Assembly: GCF_000425705.1 (NCBI RefSeq)
Contig: NZ_AUDY01000008.1
Coordinates: forward strand, 124,001-188,000
Direction: 5' to 3'
Origin: Halobacillus kuroshimensis DSM 18393
Lineage (GTDB): Bacteria; Bacillota; Bacilli; Bacillales; Halobacillaceae
DNA: 64,000 nucleotides
Shown here: one piece after another, positions 42,160 through 50,932 of the stretch
Layout of the letters: every line of letters begins with the position of its first letter
How positions within the stretch are numbered: position 1 is the stretch's first letter
Notes under the pieces: model-generated
Seen by the model: only the letters and a program-made list of their open reading frames with translations
Told to the model about the DNA's origin: nothing
Databases searched by the model: none
Translations under genes and position numbers: made by a program

Positions 42160-42672
42160 ATGAACATAACAGTGATCAGTGGAACACCAAGAAAGCAGGG
42201 ACGGACAAGGCAGGCAGCCACAAAGGTGGCGGAGAAGCTTCAAGCTTCGCTGATTGATTTGAGTGAAGAGCAGCTGCCTTTATTTGATGGTACAAAACAG
42301 CAGGAGCATCACCCGGCTGTCATGAAATTCAAAAAAACCGCAGCGGAAACGGACGCGTTTGTCTGGGTATCGCCGGAATATCATAACGGGATGAGCGGAG
42401 CCTTGAAAAATGCACTCGAATTTCTGGATGGTTCGCATTTCAAAGGGAAACCAACCCTTCTGTTTTCTGTGTGTGGCGGAGGAAAAGGCGGTATAAATGC
42501 GGTCAACCAGATGAGGACGATCGGCCGGGGCCTGTATGCCATGATACTTCCGCAGCAGATGGTCTTCGACCCGGAGGATTTCGATGCGGAGAGCGGATTA
42601 AAGAAAGGAACGGAGGACCGGCTGGACAGCGTCCTTGCTGAGTTTCACCAATACCTTCCCGTAACAAACTGA
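42160..42672 (+). CDS. NAD(P)H-dependent FMN reductase
   Basis: A 170-residue flavodoxin-like reductase (azobenzene reductase/ChrR type). FMN phosphate loop VISGTPRKQGRTRQ at the N-terminus and the flavin motif VSPEYHNGMSGALKNALEFL in the middle are both standard. It supplies reduced flavin or reduces quinones and azo compounds. ATG behind AAGGAGG. The histidine kinase gene begins 19 bases after it with its own ribosome site, so they may be co-transcribed. Confidence 0.9.
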   Translation: MNITVISGTPRKQGRTRQAATKVAEKLQASLIDLSEEQLPLFDGTKQQEHHPAVMKFKKTAAETDAFVWVSPEYHNGMSGALKNALEFLDGSHFKGKPTLLFSVCGGGKGGINAVNQMRTIGRGLYAMILPQQMVFDPEDFDAESGLKKGTEDRLDSVLAEFHQYLPVTN

Positions 42673-42690
42673 TGGAAACGGAGGAAAAGG

Positions 42691-44235
42691 ATGCGTGCGT
42701 ATGACCGTGTGGAAGAATTAACAATCATGAAAGGGATCGCGGAAACTTTGAATCTTTGTAACGACATGCATGAAATGCTCCAGGCTGTCCTTGAGAAGCT
42801 GTTGGAACTGACCCATTTGGAAGCAGGCTGGATCTTTCTCGTTGATGAGGAGCCGCATTATACGATGATCGCCGATTACGGCCTGCCGCCGGCGCTTTCC
42901 AGAGAGGAAAAAGCGCCGATGTGTTCGGGTGACTGCCACTGCCTGCACCGGTATTGGAACAACAAACTGACAGAGCCGGTCAATATCATCGAATGCAAGC
43001 GGATCACAGAAGCTGTGAAAAACAAACGTGGAGACACGGAGGGAATCTCCCACCATGCGACGATTCCCCTCGGCGATGGGACGGAATTCTTCGGGATATT
43101 GAATATCGCAGCCCCTTATAAGGAACATTTTTCAGAAGAAGAACTGACCTTGATGCAGTCTGTCGCCTATCAGATCGGAACCGCCATCAAGCGGACGAGG
43201 CTGTATCATGAGGAACAGAAAAGAGCAGAGCTTTATGAAAAGCTGAATAAGGTGGTTCGTTCCATCAACAAGGAAGAAGACATCCCTGGCTTATGTCAGA
43301 CCACAGTTACGAAAGGAATGGCTCATTTTGGCTGGCAGGCGGCAGCCATGTACGTGAAGAAAAACCATGTGTACATAAAACAAGCGTCAAGCGGCGGGGA
43401 ATTCTCGGAAGAGATTATGCAGATTCCAGAAAAAAACGGAGAATCAGAGGCCATCCATCACATCACCATAAAGAACGAGACCGTGGGGCTGCTTCATACG
43501 GTCTCCGGCAGCAGACACCCTTTTGAGCGCAGAGATACTGAAGTCCAACAGGCCCTCGTCCGGAATATGGCTCTTGCAGCTGAGAGCCTGAACCTTCAGA
43601 AAGAACGCCGGGAGCTTTTGCTGCATGAAGAAAGGAAGCGCCTTGCCAGAGATCTGCACGATTCAGTCAACCAAAAGCTTTTTTCCCTTTCTTTAACTGC
43701 CCGTGGAGTAAAAGAAATGATTCCAAATGACCAACAGGACCTCCGGGAGATGCTGGAGGACATGCTGCTGCTTTCACAGGAGTCCCAGAAGGAAATGCGG
43801 TCGCTGATCTGGCAGCTTCGTCCGGTCGGGATTGAAGAAGGGTTGAGTGCAGCTTTGAAAAAATATGCCGTCCATCTCGGCATCACGCTGGATATCGATA
43901 TGGAGCAGGTTCCGGACTGGTCGGGAAATGCGGAGGAAACATTATGGCGGATCGGCCAGGAAGCCCTCAATAATATCAAGAAACACACCAACGAGACCAC
44001 CGCTGCCGTCCACTTTTATGAAACAAAAACAGGGGCAGGTATGGTGCTATCCGATTGTGGTCCTGGAATCGATCATCGTGAAGATGTCGAGGTCCGTACC
44101 CTTGGATTGACGAGTATGAGAGAGCGGGCCGAACTGGCCGGCGGTTCTTTTTCCATCCATAGTGTGAAGGGACGGGGCACAGAAGTACGAGTATTTCTCC
44201 CTCATAAGGGAAACCGAAAGGAGCGGATGGAATGA
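42691..44235 (+). CDS. Soluble GAF-domain sensor histidine kinase (NarL class, YhcY/AirS-like)
   Basis: 514 residues without membrane segments: a first GAF domain (about 15-170), a second GAF-like region (about 190-300), then HisKA_3 with His323 in ARDLHDSVNQKLFS and a HATPase domain (RIGQEALNNIKKHT, SDCGPGI, GLTSMRERAELAGG). The first GAF carries Cys78, Cys82, Cys84 and Cys102, the spacing expected of an iron-sulfur or redox switch as in the air-sensing AirS kinases. It overlaps its response regulator by four bases. Ribosome site GGAGGAAAAGG. Confidence 0.88.
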   Translation: MRAYDRVEELTIMKGIAETLNLCNDMHEMLQAVLEKLLELTHLEAGWIFLVDEEPHYTMIADYGLPPALSREEKAPMCSGDCHCLHRYWNNKLTEPVNIIECKRITEAVKNKRGDTEGISHHATIPLGDGTEFFGILNIAAPYKEHFSEEELTLMQSVAYQIGTAIKRTRLYHEEQKRAELYEKLNKVVRSINKEEDIPGLCQTTVTKGMAHFGWQAAAMYVKKNHVYIKQASSGGEFSEEIMQIPEKNGESEAIHHITIKNETVGLLHTVSGSRHPFERRDTEVQQALVRNMALAAESLNLQKERRELLLHEERKRLARDLHDSVNQKLFSLSLTARGVKEMIPNDQQDLREMLEDMLLLSQESQKEMRSLIWQLRPVGIEEGLSAALKKYAVHLGITLDIDMEQVPDWSGNAEETLWRIGQEALNNIKKHTNETTAAVHFYETKTGAGMVLSDCGPGIDHREDVEVRTLGLTSMRERAELAGGSFSIHSVKGRGTEVRVFLPHKGNRKERME

Positions 44236-44888
44236 GTATACGGGTGATGCTCGTCGATGATCATTTAATCGTTCTGCGCGGACTGAAGTTCTTTTTGAAT
44301 ACCCAGCAGGAGATCGAAGTGGTGGGAGAAGCGGAAAATGGCCGGACGGCATTGGAAAAAATGGAGGAGTGTTCTCCTGATGTCATCCTGATGGATTTGA
44401 TGATGCCGGTGATGGACGGGGTAGAGGCGTCTAAGGAGATTCTTCAACGGTATCCAGAAGCGAAAATCGTCGTTCTGACCAGTTATTCCGATCAGGACCA
44501 CGTTATCCCCGCCCTTCAGGCAGGCGCGTCCGGGTATCAGCTGAAGGACGTAGACCCGGATGAGCTCGTCCGGACCATCCGCGCCGCTCACCGAGGTGAA
44601 AAACTGCTCCACCCGAAAGCGACCCAGCTGTTATTAACGGAAATGAACCAGGGTCATAAAGGAAAATCGGCGGAGGTCCCGTTCAGATTAACAAAACGGG
44701 AAAAGGATGTGCTTTACCAAATTACCCTGGGGAAGAGCAACAAGGAAATTTCTGCGGCTTTGTTTATTACAGAAAAAACGGTCAAAACCCATGTGAGTCA
44801 TCTATTAAGCAAACTCGACGTCCATGACCGCACACAGGCGGCCATCTTTGCGATGAAGGAAAAAATGTTCGAAGAATCCAGCAGTTGA
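44232..44888 (+). CDS. NarL/FixJ response regulator
   Basis: 218 residues: receiver domain with Asp55 in VILMDLMMPVMDG, the conserved VLTSYSDQD and lysine in GYQLKDVDPDEL, and a C-terminal LuxR-type helix-turn-helix (RLTKREKDVLYQITLGKSNKEIS, then FITEKTVKTHVSHLLSKL). The start overlaps the kinase stop (ATGA). It works with the upstream kinase; the regulon is unknown, with the flanking FMN reductase and VOC gene as candidates. Confidence 0.93.
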   Translation: MSIRVMLVDDHLIVLRGLKFFLNTQQEIEVVGEAENGRTALEKMEECSPDVILMDLMMPVMDGVEASKEILQRYPEAKIVVLTSYSDQDHVIPALQAGASGYQLKDVDPDELVRTIRAAHRGEKLLHPKATQLLLTEMNQGHKGKSAEVPFRLTKREKDVLYQITLGKSNKEISAALFITEKTVKTHVSHLLSKLDVHDRTQAAIFAMKEKMFEESSS

Positions 44889-44973
44889 TTCAACTGTCCT
44901 CTTTGGAAAGGAGGAATCCTCTTTTGGGTAGTCGAATGTAAATAAATAGAATATCCAAAAGGAGGAGTAGCCT

Positions 44974-45369
44974 GTGAGCCGTCTGGTACATTTTGAAATT
45001 CATGTCGATGATATGGAGAGGGCGAAGGAATTTTACAGCCGCGTGTTCGGATGGACGTATGAGGATTACAGTGAATATGCAGGGATGCCTTATTTCGGAG
45101 CTGTGACCGGGGATGCCTCTACACCCGGCATTAACGGCGCCCTGATGCAGCGTCAGGGACCGGCCCCGGAAAAAGGGCAGCCCGTCAACAGCTTTGTCTG
45201 TACGATGAGTGTCGAGAATTTCGACCGCACCGAAGGTTTGATCAAAGAGCAGGGGGGCACCGTCGCTATGCCGAAGTATGCGCTGCCCGGTATGGCCTGG
45301 CAGGGATATTTCCATGACACGGAAGGCAACCTTATCGGCATTCACGAACCGGACGAACAAGCGCAGTAA
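44974..45369 (+). CDS. VOC family protein (glyoxalase-like)
   Basis: 131 residues with the VOC pattern LVHFEIHVDDMERAKEFYSRVFGWTYEDY at the start and GYFHDTEGNLIGIHEPD near the end. Metal ligand positions are His in FEIHVDD and Glu/His near IGIHEP. Catalytic role unknown. It begins with GTG behind AAAAGGAGG, 85 bases after the response regulator. Confidence 0.83.
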   Translation: MSRLVHFEIHVDDMERAKEFYSRVFGWTYEDYSEYAGMPYFGAVTGDASTPGINGALMQRQGPAPEKGQPVNSFVCTMSVENFDRTEGLIKEQGGTVAMPKYALPGMAWQGYFHDTEGNLIGIHEPDEQAQ

Positions 45370-45373
45370 GAAA

Positions 45374-45409
45374 ACCCCGCCACTTTCTTATGAAGAAGCG
45401 GCGGCCTTC
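45374..45409. terminator. Terminator between convergent genes
   Basis: Imperfect stem CCGCCACTTTCTT/AAGAAGCGGCGG with a three-base loop and TTTTC on the minus strand; ends the germination operon and possibly the VOC gene. Confidence 0.65.
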
Positions 45410-45418
45410 TTTCATGCC

Positions 45419-46510
45419 TTACCGCTGCGGCTTCACCATTAAAACCAAAGCGGTAAGGATGGGGATGCCGAATTGAAAGGGGATATGTAGAGCATAAGGG
45501 ACGACCTTCAGTCCGATCTGCAAGTGCTGGATCAGGTTTTCAGAAGCGATCATCGACATGCCGGCAATCAGGAAGATGAGAAGAAAGCTGTGCCAAAGCT
45601 TTGTTTTTTTTACAGGAAACGTTTCCTTGAAAAGGTTATAGGCTGCATAGGCAAAGATAAAGACTTTAATAAATACGCCGCTCAGAAGTAAAAGAGTGGT
45701 GAAAATTTCAAGGTGTTCAATAAAGGAGAAATAAGTCACAAGCTCCATCGCCTTAGCAAAAGGAAAGAAATACTGTTCTGCCATCGGTGCATGCAGGATG
45801 CCGATGACAAGCTCCATCGTGATGATAATGATAAAGCCTGCTGCTGAAATAGGGACCCAGGCGTAGCGTTTCACTGTTTTTTTATTTTTTACCAAGGAAA
45901 ACAGAACGGTGAATACGATCAACTCTCCATAGGGAAAGCTGATACCCGTAGGGAAAATCATGGAGAGCAGGACAGACCAATCCTGATCAAATAACGGCAG
46001 CAGATAGATGGGATCGAATTCTTCGGAAAAGAACCCGAGTCCCCATAACATAACCAAAAGCATAATCGTAAAGAAAACAAGAATTTCTGCACTACGGGCG
46101 ACAGCTTCGATCCCTAAGACCGTCGAGTAACCGATGATCATCAGAAATGGGATCATAATGACCCACGGAGGAGTGTCCTGAAAAATAATGTGCGTCACGA
46201 AAAAGGAAAAGTCTGTGGTTACGCGGCCGGCAATATAGAGAAAGTACAAGCTGTAGAGCAGAATGATTACTTTGGCTGTTGTTTTTCCGTATGCTTGGGT
46301 TAAGATTCCATCGAGATTCTGCCACCCTCTTTTTTCAGAGAGGTACATATAAAAATAGAACATGAAAGTACCGGCGGCCATCTCGAAGAGTACAGCAAAT
46401 CCACTATCCTGCAGCGCTGTGAAGTTCAAGCCTACAATAATGGTGGTTCCTGTCAGGAATAAAAGCATGAGTGAGAAAAACTGAGTGGGGGTAATGATTG
46501 TCCGTTCCAT
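45419..46510 (-). CDS. Spore germination receptor permease subunit (GerB/GerAB type)
   Basis: A 363-residue APC-fold permease with about ten transmembrane segments, the B subunit of a germinant receptor in the spore inner membrane. The start ITPTQFFSLMLLFLTGTTIIVGL and the tract LDGILTQAYGKTTAKVII are typical of endospore germination permeases. It follows the C subunit by 13 bases and is the last gene of the operon. The B subunit usually sets germinant specificity, but the germinant cannot be read here. Confidence 0.92.
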   Translation of the reverse strand: MERTIITPTQFFSLMLLFLTGTTIIVGLNFTALQDSGFAVLFEMAAGTFMFYFYMYLSEKRGWQNLDGILTQAYGKTTAKVIILLYSLYFLYIAGRVTTDFSFFVTHIIFQDTPPWVIMIPFLMIIGYSTVLGIEAVARSAEILVFFTIMLLVMLWGLGFFSEEFDPIYLLPLFDQDWSVLLSMIFPTGISFPYGELIVFTVLFSLVKNKKTVKRYAWVPISAAGFIIIITMELVIGILHAPMAEQYFFPFAKAMELVTYFSFIEHLEIFTTLLLLSGVFIKVFIFAYAAYNLFKETFPVKKTKLWHSFLLIFLIAGMSMIASENLIQHLQIGLKVVPYALHIPFQFGIPILTALVLMVKPQR

Positions 46511-46523
46511 GTTATCGTCCTCA

Positions 46524-47705
46524 TCATAAAGGTAATTTAGAGGTTTTCCCTATTTTAGTAAGCACAGCCTGAACATCGATCGTTACAGGGACCTTTGAAA
46601 GGTCTTCGTTTTTCTCCTTCTTCATCTTTTTCCAATAGGCAGGTGAATGGCGGTACAAGTGATCTTTTAAACCGAGAAAGTCTGCCCCCTCTTCCTCTTG
46701 TTTTTGAACCATGACTGTCAGTTCTTTTTTTATCGTTTCTTCCAGCCATTCCTCAAGCTCTTGAATCCCCCGCTGCCCATTCATTTCCTCTTTACACCCG
46801 TATTCCTCTACATAAGCTTTCACGTGAACCTGTATGTTGAAGGATAATGGATCGACCGATGCTTTCGTTGAAGCATTAGTGTTTGTAGTTCTGATGGTCA
46901 TATAACGGTTGTCATCCTTACATGGGAAGGTGAGGCTCTCTTTTTGATTCACTCCCCGCAGTAAGGCCAGCAGGCGGCTCTCTTCAGAGGTGAAGTAGGT
47001 TTTCAGCCTGCCGTTCGATAATAAAGCCAGTCCGGTCAGCGAAAAGTAGGCCGCGGGCGTGAATGTTTCCGTGCTGGTTTTGGAGAGGCCTTCCATTTTA
47101 TCGCCTTTAAGTTCCAGGTAGGGGATAACGATGTCACTTGTTTTGTCCTCCAAGAGGCTTTTGATACGTTCAGCAGATATGTCTTGAAACGTACCCCACC
47201 GCTGTTCTGAATGACTCAGCAATTTTCTTATATGGCTGCTTGTTACTTTATCGTCCGCCGGGAACATTTGAAATACGAATTCGGGCGATGATTCCCTGGC
47301 AATCACCATTTGGATGTTTCCCGGAATTTCAGGAGCGCGGACCAAATAGTCAAGAACAGGATCGACCCCTTCCTCTTTGACCATCTGCTCTCCCAGGACA
47401 ACGATTTGAAGCGTTTCCGTGAAGATGCGTTTGGAAATATCGTTTCTTAAGGCTGCTATGGCATCAGCAATTGTCACACCAGCAGCTGTATAGGTTTTCC
47501 CACCAATTTCACTGGAAGATTCTTTAGCATTGGCTTCCGGGTTATAAATTTGGAGCGTAACCGAATAAATGCCTTCTTCTTTTTCAATGCCCATTCCAGT
47601 GACAAGCGAAAGCGTGTGCAGCCGGGTGGTTTGAATATAACTGATGAAAAGGGCTCCCATGAAAATAAGTAGAATCAGTAGAAGCCTCAAACGGATTTCT
47701 TTCAT
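46524..47705 (-). CDS. Ger(x)C family spore germination protein without lipobox cysteine
   Basis: 393 residues of the GerAC family (C subunit). The conserved body is present: LSLVTGMGIEKEEGIYSVTLQIYNPE, TFTETLQIVVLGEQMVKEG-like tract, and the C-terminal domain. The N-terminal hydrophobic segment (LRLLLILLIFMGALFISYIQTTRL) has no cysteine where the family normally has G-C-W-D/E before the first strand; a tyrosine stands there. So lipid anchoring is unlikely and the segment would be an uncleaved anchor. Second gene of the A-C-B operon. Confidence 0.9.
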   Translation of the reverse strand: MKEIRLRLLLILLIFMGALFISYIQTTRLHTLSLVTGMGIEKEEGIYSVTLQIYNPEANAKESSSEIGGKTYTAAGVTIADAIAALRNDISKRIFTETLQIVVLGEQMVKEEGVDPVLDYLVRAPEIPGNIQMVIARESSPEFVFQMFPADDKVTSSHIRKLLSHSEQRWGTFQDISAERIKSLLEDKTSDIVIPYLELKGDKMEGLSKTSTETFTPAAYFSLTGLALLSNGRLKTYFTSEESRLLALLRGVNQKESLTFPCKDDNRYMTIRTTNTNASTKASVDPLSFNIQVHVKAYVEEYGCKEEMNGQRGIQELEEWLEETIKKELTVMVQKQEEEGADFLGLKDHLYRHSPAYWKKMKKEKNEDLSKVPVTIDVQAVLTKIGKTSKLPL

Positions 47706-47723
47706 GCGTACTTCCCTCCACCA

Positions 47724-49172
47724 TCAACGTTTTGAGGATGGATCCTCTTCTTTCGGAAATGTCACTTCTGCCGGGTTAAGTTCAGGCATGGCTTCCCTGA
47801 TGATGGTATCTTTTTGATCTTTCCACGTAAAAGGGGCGATCGGGGAAAGATAAGGAACTTGGAAACTTTTCAGGGAACATAAATGGATAAGCAGCATCAA
47901 AGTAGCCAGAGCCAATCCGTACAGCCCGAGAAGGGCGCTGATTAAGATTAGACTGAGACGTAAAAAACGCGTCGCATAGTTCAGTGCGGCTGCCGGGACG
48001 ATACTCGATAATATAAACGATCCACTTAGAACGACGAGGGTGATCGGCTGGATCAATTGGGCTTCAACGGCCGACTGCCCGAAAACAATCGCTCCAAATA
48101 TCGAAATCGTAAGGACAACACTCTGCGGCAGCCGGTTGGAGCCTTCATAAATGGCATCTATCAGCCAGTTGACGATCACCACTTCCAAAAATGTAGGCAG
48201 AGGGACCACCTGCCTCTGAGCCACGAACCCGACAAGGAGGTTATCCGGTAGTATCCCGGCATGAAATGTAGTAAAGGCAACATAAAGAGCAGGAATATAA
48301 AGCGACAGCCAAAAAAACAGGATGCGCAGCGGCCGGAGTAGGGGATTGAAACGGCTTTGAATATAATAATCCTCGGCTGTATGAAAAAACTGCACCAATT
48401 CTGCAGGGGCAATCAGGGCATAGGGAGAACCATCCACGAGAATGCATACTCTTCCCCCGATGATCTGCGCAGCGGCTGCGTCGGGTCTTTCGGTGTTGAT
48501 GATCAATGGAAAAATTGATTTGGATTCTTTTGTCAGATACTCAGATATGAAGTTCGAGTCCAGGATATAATCCATGGATATGTGGGAGAGTTTTTCCCTG
48601 ACATCCTTCAGAATCGCTTCATCCACCTTAGATTCAATAAACACAAGGGAAACAGACGTTTGAGTGATGCTTCCATAGGTTTCTGTTTCGACACGCAGCA
48701 TCGGGTTTTTCACAATGCTTCTCACCAGTGCCACATTACTTTTTCTACTCTCATTAAATCCGATATCCGGCCCCTCGACCGCCCGCTGCCCTTTAGGCGT
48801 AGTAAGAGCGCGTTCTTTCCACTTAGCAGTATCTGCCGCAATCACCTGGTCGCGGTCCTTAAGCAGAATAAGGGTCCACCCATTGATCAGCTTTTCCTTA
48901 TAAGAGGAAAAGGCAACAACTTCCACACCTGCTGTTTCCAATGCTTTTTCTATATCCAAATCCCCTGTTTTCCTGTTTCGATTTCGTTCATCCAACAGAG
49001 GATGCAGGATATGTTTTTCAATCACCGACGTATCTACAATCCCATCTATGTATACAAGCACTCCACTGAACGAAAAACGTGGATGTTGAAACGACCGGGT
49101 TTTAATGTCCGAGCTGTTTCCAAACGACTGTTGTATTTCAGATATGCGTCCATCTTCTGTAAAATCTTTCAT
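47724..49172 (-). CDS. Spore germination receptor subunit A (GerAA type)
   Basis: 482 residues: a large soluble N-terminal domain with SFQHPRFSFSGVLVYIDGIVDTSVIEKHIL, the family stretch GPDIGFNESRKSNVALVRSIVKNPML-type signature and GGRVCILVDGSPYALIAPAELVQFFHTAEDYY, then five to six membrane helices. I place the start at the ATG 49172, six bases behind AAGGGG; earlier in-frame ATGs (49187, 49202) lack a good site and add a basic-hydrophobic leader. First gene of the operon A-C-B, divergent from an acetyltransferase. Confidence 0.92.
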   Translation of the reverse strand: MKDFTEDGRISEIQQSFGNSSDIKTRSFQHPRFSFSGVLVYIDGIVDTSVIEKHILHPLLDERNRNRKTGDLDIEKALETAGVEVVAFSSYKEKLINGWTLILLKDRDQVIAADTAKWKERALTTPKGQRAVEGPDIGFNESRKSNVALVRSIVKNPMLRVETETYGSITQTSVSLVFIESKVDEAILKDVREKLSHISMDYILDSNFISEYLTKESKSIFPLIINTERPDAAAAQIIGGRVCILVDGSPYALIAPAELVQFFHTAEDYYIQSRFNPLLRPLRILFFWLSLYIPALYVAFTTFHAGILPDNLLVGFVAQRQVVPLPTFLEVVIVNWLIDAIYEGSNRLPQSVVLTISIFGAIVFGQSAVEAQLIQPITLVVLSGSFILSSIVPAAALNYATRFLRLSLILISALLGLYGLALATLMLLIHLCSLKSFQVPYLSPIAPFTWKDQKDTIIREAMPELNPAEVTFPKEEDPSSKR

Positions 49173-49257
49173 AAGCATCCCCTTCATTCGTAACCTGCCC
49201 ATAAGTGGAAAAATTATGAATGAAAAAACTAACTGTGAATAAAAGAGGAGGGGTTTC

Positions 49258-49764
49258 ATGTGGTCGAGTTCACGTATACAATTTCGATCTTATAGAAAAG
49301 AGGATTTCTCTTTTCTGTTTGGAATGCTGTCAGATTCTGAAATGATGACTTATATCGGTGATGGGGGAGTGAAAACAAAACAGGAAGCCCGTGAATTCCT
49401 GCATTGGATCCATACCCATGAGGAATCAGATCCTGATCTCGGCTTAAAGGTTCTGGTAGAAAAGGAGAGTGGGGAACGTATCGGTCATGCCGGCTTGGTC
49501 CCCCAACAGGTTGACGGAAAAGAAGAGGTGGAAATCGGTTATTGGATCATCCACGAGTTCCAAGGACGGGGATATGCGAAGGAAGCGGCGGACTTTTTGC
49601 TGAGCTATGGCAGGAAGCACAGGAAGGAGGAAAGGTATTTCTCCCTTATCCAGCCGGGCAATACAGCATCCGCTCATGTCGCACGTTCGATCGGCATGCA
49701 TAAGTCTAAGCGGATGCTTATGAAAGAGAGAGAGGTAGACGTGTATATGATCACTATAAAATAA
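49258..49764 (+). CDS. GNAT family N-acetyltransferase (RimJ/RimL type)
   Basis: 168 residues: IQFRSYRKEDFSFLFGML at the start, acetyl-CoA motif A in EIGYWIIHEFQGRGYAKEAADFLL, and ARSIGMHKSKR near the end, typical of the RimJ/RimL group. Substrate unknown. ATG with AGAGGAGGGG site. Divergent from the germination operon. Confidence 0.87.
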   Translation: MWSSSRIQFRSYRKEDFSFLFGMLSDSEMMTYIGDGGVKTKQEAREFLHWIHTHEESDPDLGLKVLVEKESGERIGHAGLVPQQVDGKEEVEIGYWIIHEFQGRGYAKEAADFLLSYGRKHRKEERYFSLIQPGNTASAHVARSIGMHKSKRMLMKEREVDVYMITIK

Positions 49765-49788
49765 AGGAGAGTCCCAGTCTCCTTTTTA
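49763..49788 (+). terminator. Rho-independent terminator
   Basis: Stem AAAGGAGA/TCTCCTTT with loop GTCCCAG, followed by more T; begins at the acetyltransferase stop codon. Confidence 0.85.
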
Positions 49789-49829
49789 TAATGTCAATAC
49801 TCGCTCTACTTAAATATAGTATAACTACA

Positions 49830-49895
49830 CTGTCAAAAGTATTTTACATTATGTTTGGGTTATATTACCATTTAAGTGTAAAATACTTTTGACAG
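49830..49895 (+). promoter_or_regulatory. Long inverted repeat over the promoter of the XRE operon
   Basis: Perfect 19-bp arms (49830-49848 and 49877-49895) separated by 28 bases. Each arm is itself a rough palindrome of the form TGT-x-AAA...TTT-x-ACA. TTTACA (49843-49848) and TACCAT (49866-49871) with a 17-base spacer would be the promoter, so the left arm covers -35 and the right arm lies just past the start site: a classic autorepressor layout. Confidence 0.7.
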
Positions 49896-49923
49896 TCAGC
49901 TGAAGAAAAAAGGTGGGAACGAA

Positions 49924-50112
49924 TTGAAAAACAAGATTAAGCCGTTAAGAGAAAAGCTTGGGGTTTCCCAGGGAAGACTTGCCGATCTGTGTAATGTCAG
50001 CCGTCAGACGATCAATGCTATAGAAAATAACAAGTATGACCCCACCTTGAAACTGGCATTTAATATCGCAAAACAGCTAGGAACCACTGTTGATCAAGTA
50101 TTTAAACCATAA
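49924..50112 (+). CDS. Small XRE-family helix-turn-helix regulator
   Basis: A 62-residue protein consisting only of a Cro/C1 helix-turn-helix: LREKLGVSQGRLADLCNVSRQTINAIENN, then KYDPTLKLAFNIAKQL. It begins with TTG at 49924 behind AAAAGGTGGG. Proteins of this kind are often paired with a small membrane protein gene, as here. The inverted repeat just upstream is its likely operator. Confidence 0.88.
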   Translation: MKNKIKPLREKLGVSQGRLADLCNVSRQTINAIENNKYDPTLKLAFNIAKQLGTTVDQVFKP

Positions 50113-50133
50113 CCGTAGAAGGGGACGTGTAAG

Positions 50134-50451
50134 ATGAATGTATTTTTAACAAACTTAGTTATTCCGTTTATCTGGCTTGGTATTGTAGGGGTGTTGTCCG
50201 GCAGCCAAGAATTTATCTTCAAGCCTAAAGAAGATGAACGAAAACAGTGGATTAAACAAAAAGCAGTGATACAAAGCTGGTCAACAATCATTCTGTTCAT
50301 GCTTGCAAATCTTCTCTTTGAATTCTTTAATGGGGGAGATCCCCGCTTGGAGGGCATAAAAACAAATTATCCTGAGTTGTTTTATTTAACGATATTATTC
50401 CTGAGTTATTGTGTATTCTATTTTATCAACAGCAGGAAGGTAAGTGTATAG
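50134..50451 (+). CDS. Membrane protein partner of the XRE regulator, 105 aa
   Basis: Three transmembrane segments (FLTNLVIPFIWLGIVGVLSG, IILFMLANLLFEFF, YLTILFLSYCVFYFI) with a charged loop FKPKEDERKQWIKQKA. ATG 21 bases after the regulator, with an AGAAGGGG site. Possibly a sensor or an accessory to the regulator. Family not recognised. Confidence 0.7.
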   Translation: MNVFLTNLVIPFIWLGIVGVLSGSQEFIFKPKEDERKQWIKQKAVIQSWSTIILFMLANLLFEFFNGGDPRLEGIKTNYPELFYLTILFLSYCVFYFINSRKVSV

Positions 50452-50494
50452 AAGTCTGCCTGCAACGAACGATGTACTTAAATGAGGTGGTTTT

Positions 50495-50671
50495 ATAAAA
50501 AACATCATTGAATTATTTTCCAGCTTTTTATTTGTTACAGGATGGTGCATCACAGCTGCTGCTGTCTGTTACCTCATTCCAGCCCTGATGCTAGGAGGGT
50601 CTTTCCTGCTCCTCTCTATTTCGAGTATTTTATTGGGAATGCTCTTCGTTTGGGCTTCTAAACAGGTATAG
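50495..50671 (+). CDS. Small membrane protein with ATA in place of a start codon, 58 aa
   Basis: A frame of 58 residues with two long hydrophobic helices (FLFVTGWCITAAAVCYLIPALM and SFLLLSISSILLGMLFVW). The ribosome site TGAGGTGG lies 7 bases before ATA (50495), exactly where an ATG would be expected; the in-frame stop upstream is at 50483 and the first ordinary start codon is the ATG at 50588, deep inside. So the start is either ATA, mutated, or misread. It may be a third member of the XRE operon. Confidence 0.45.
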   Translation: MKNIIELFSSFLFVTGWCITAAAVCYLIPALMLGGSFLLLSISSILLGMLFVWASKQV

Positions 50672-50932
50672 ATAATGATCGACACTTACATAAGGTTAAG
50701 GAACAAAAGGCTGATGCCGAACAAACCATTTATCGCAACTCCATCAATCCCACTCAATCATCTTACTCCAGCAAAAAAAAGATTGGCGACAGATATATAT
50801 AGCATTAATCACGGTGACTATGCTGGATTTTTATCCGCTGATCTATCATTGAAAATAACAGCAATAATGGGAAAGAGCCTACATTGGTTTAGTAATTCAA
50901 ATACATAGGTTTGACTCAAAGGGGGGCGTTTC

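Noticed and set aside
49830-49895. GlnR/TnrA boxes in the inverted repeat arms
   Set aside because: The arms read TGT-x-A but with eight instead of seven bases before the T-x-ACA half, so the known nitrogen box does not fit.
50675-50908. 77-codon frame between the small membrane genes
   Set aside because: No ribosome site, odd composition and no recognisable fold. Another frame over the same bases gives a hydrophilic stretch broken by stops, so it may be a decayed gene; I did not annotate it.
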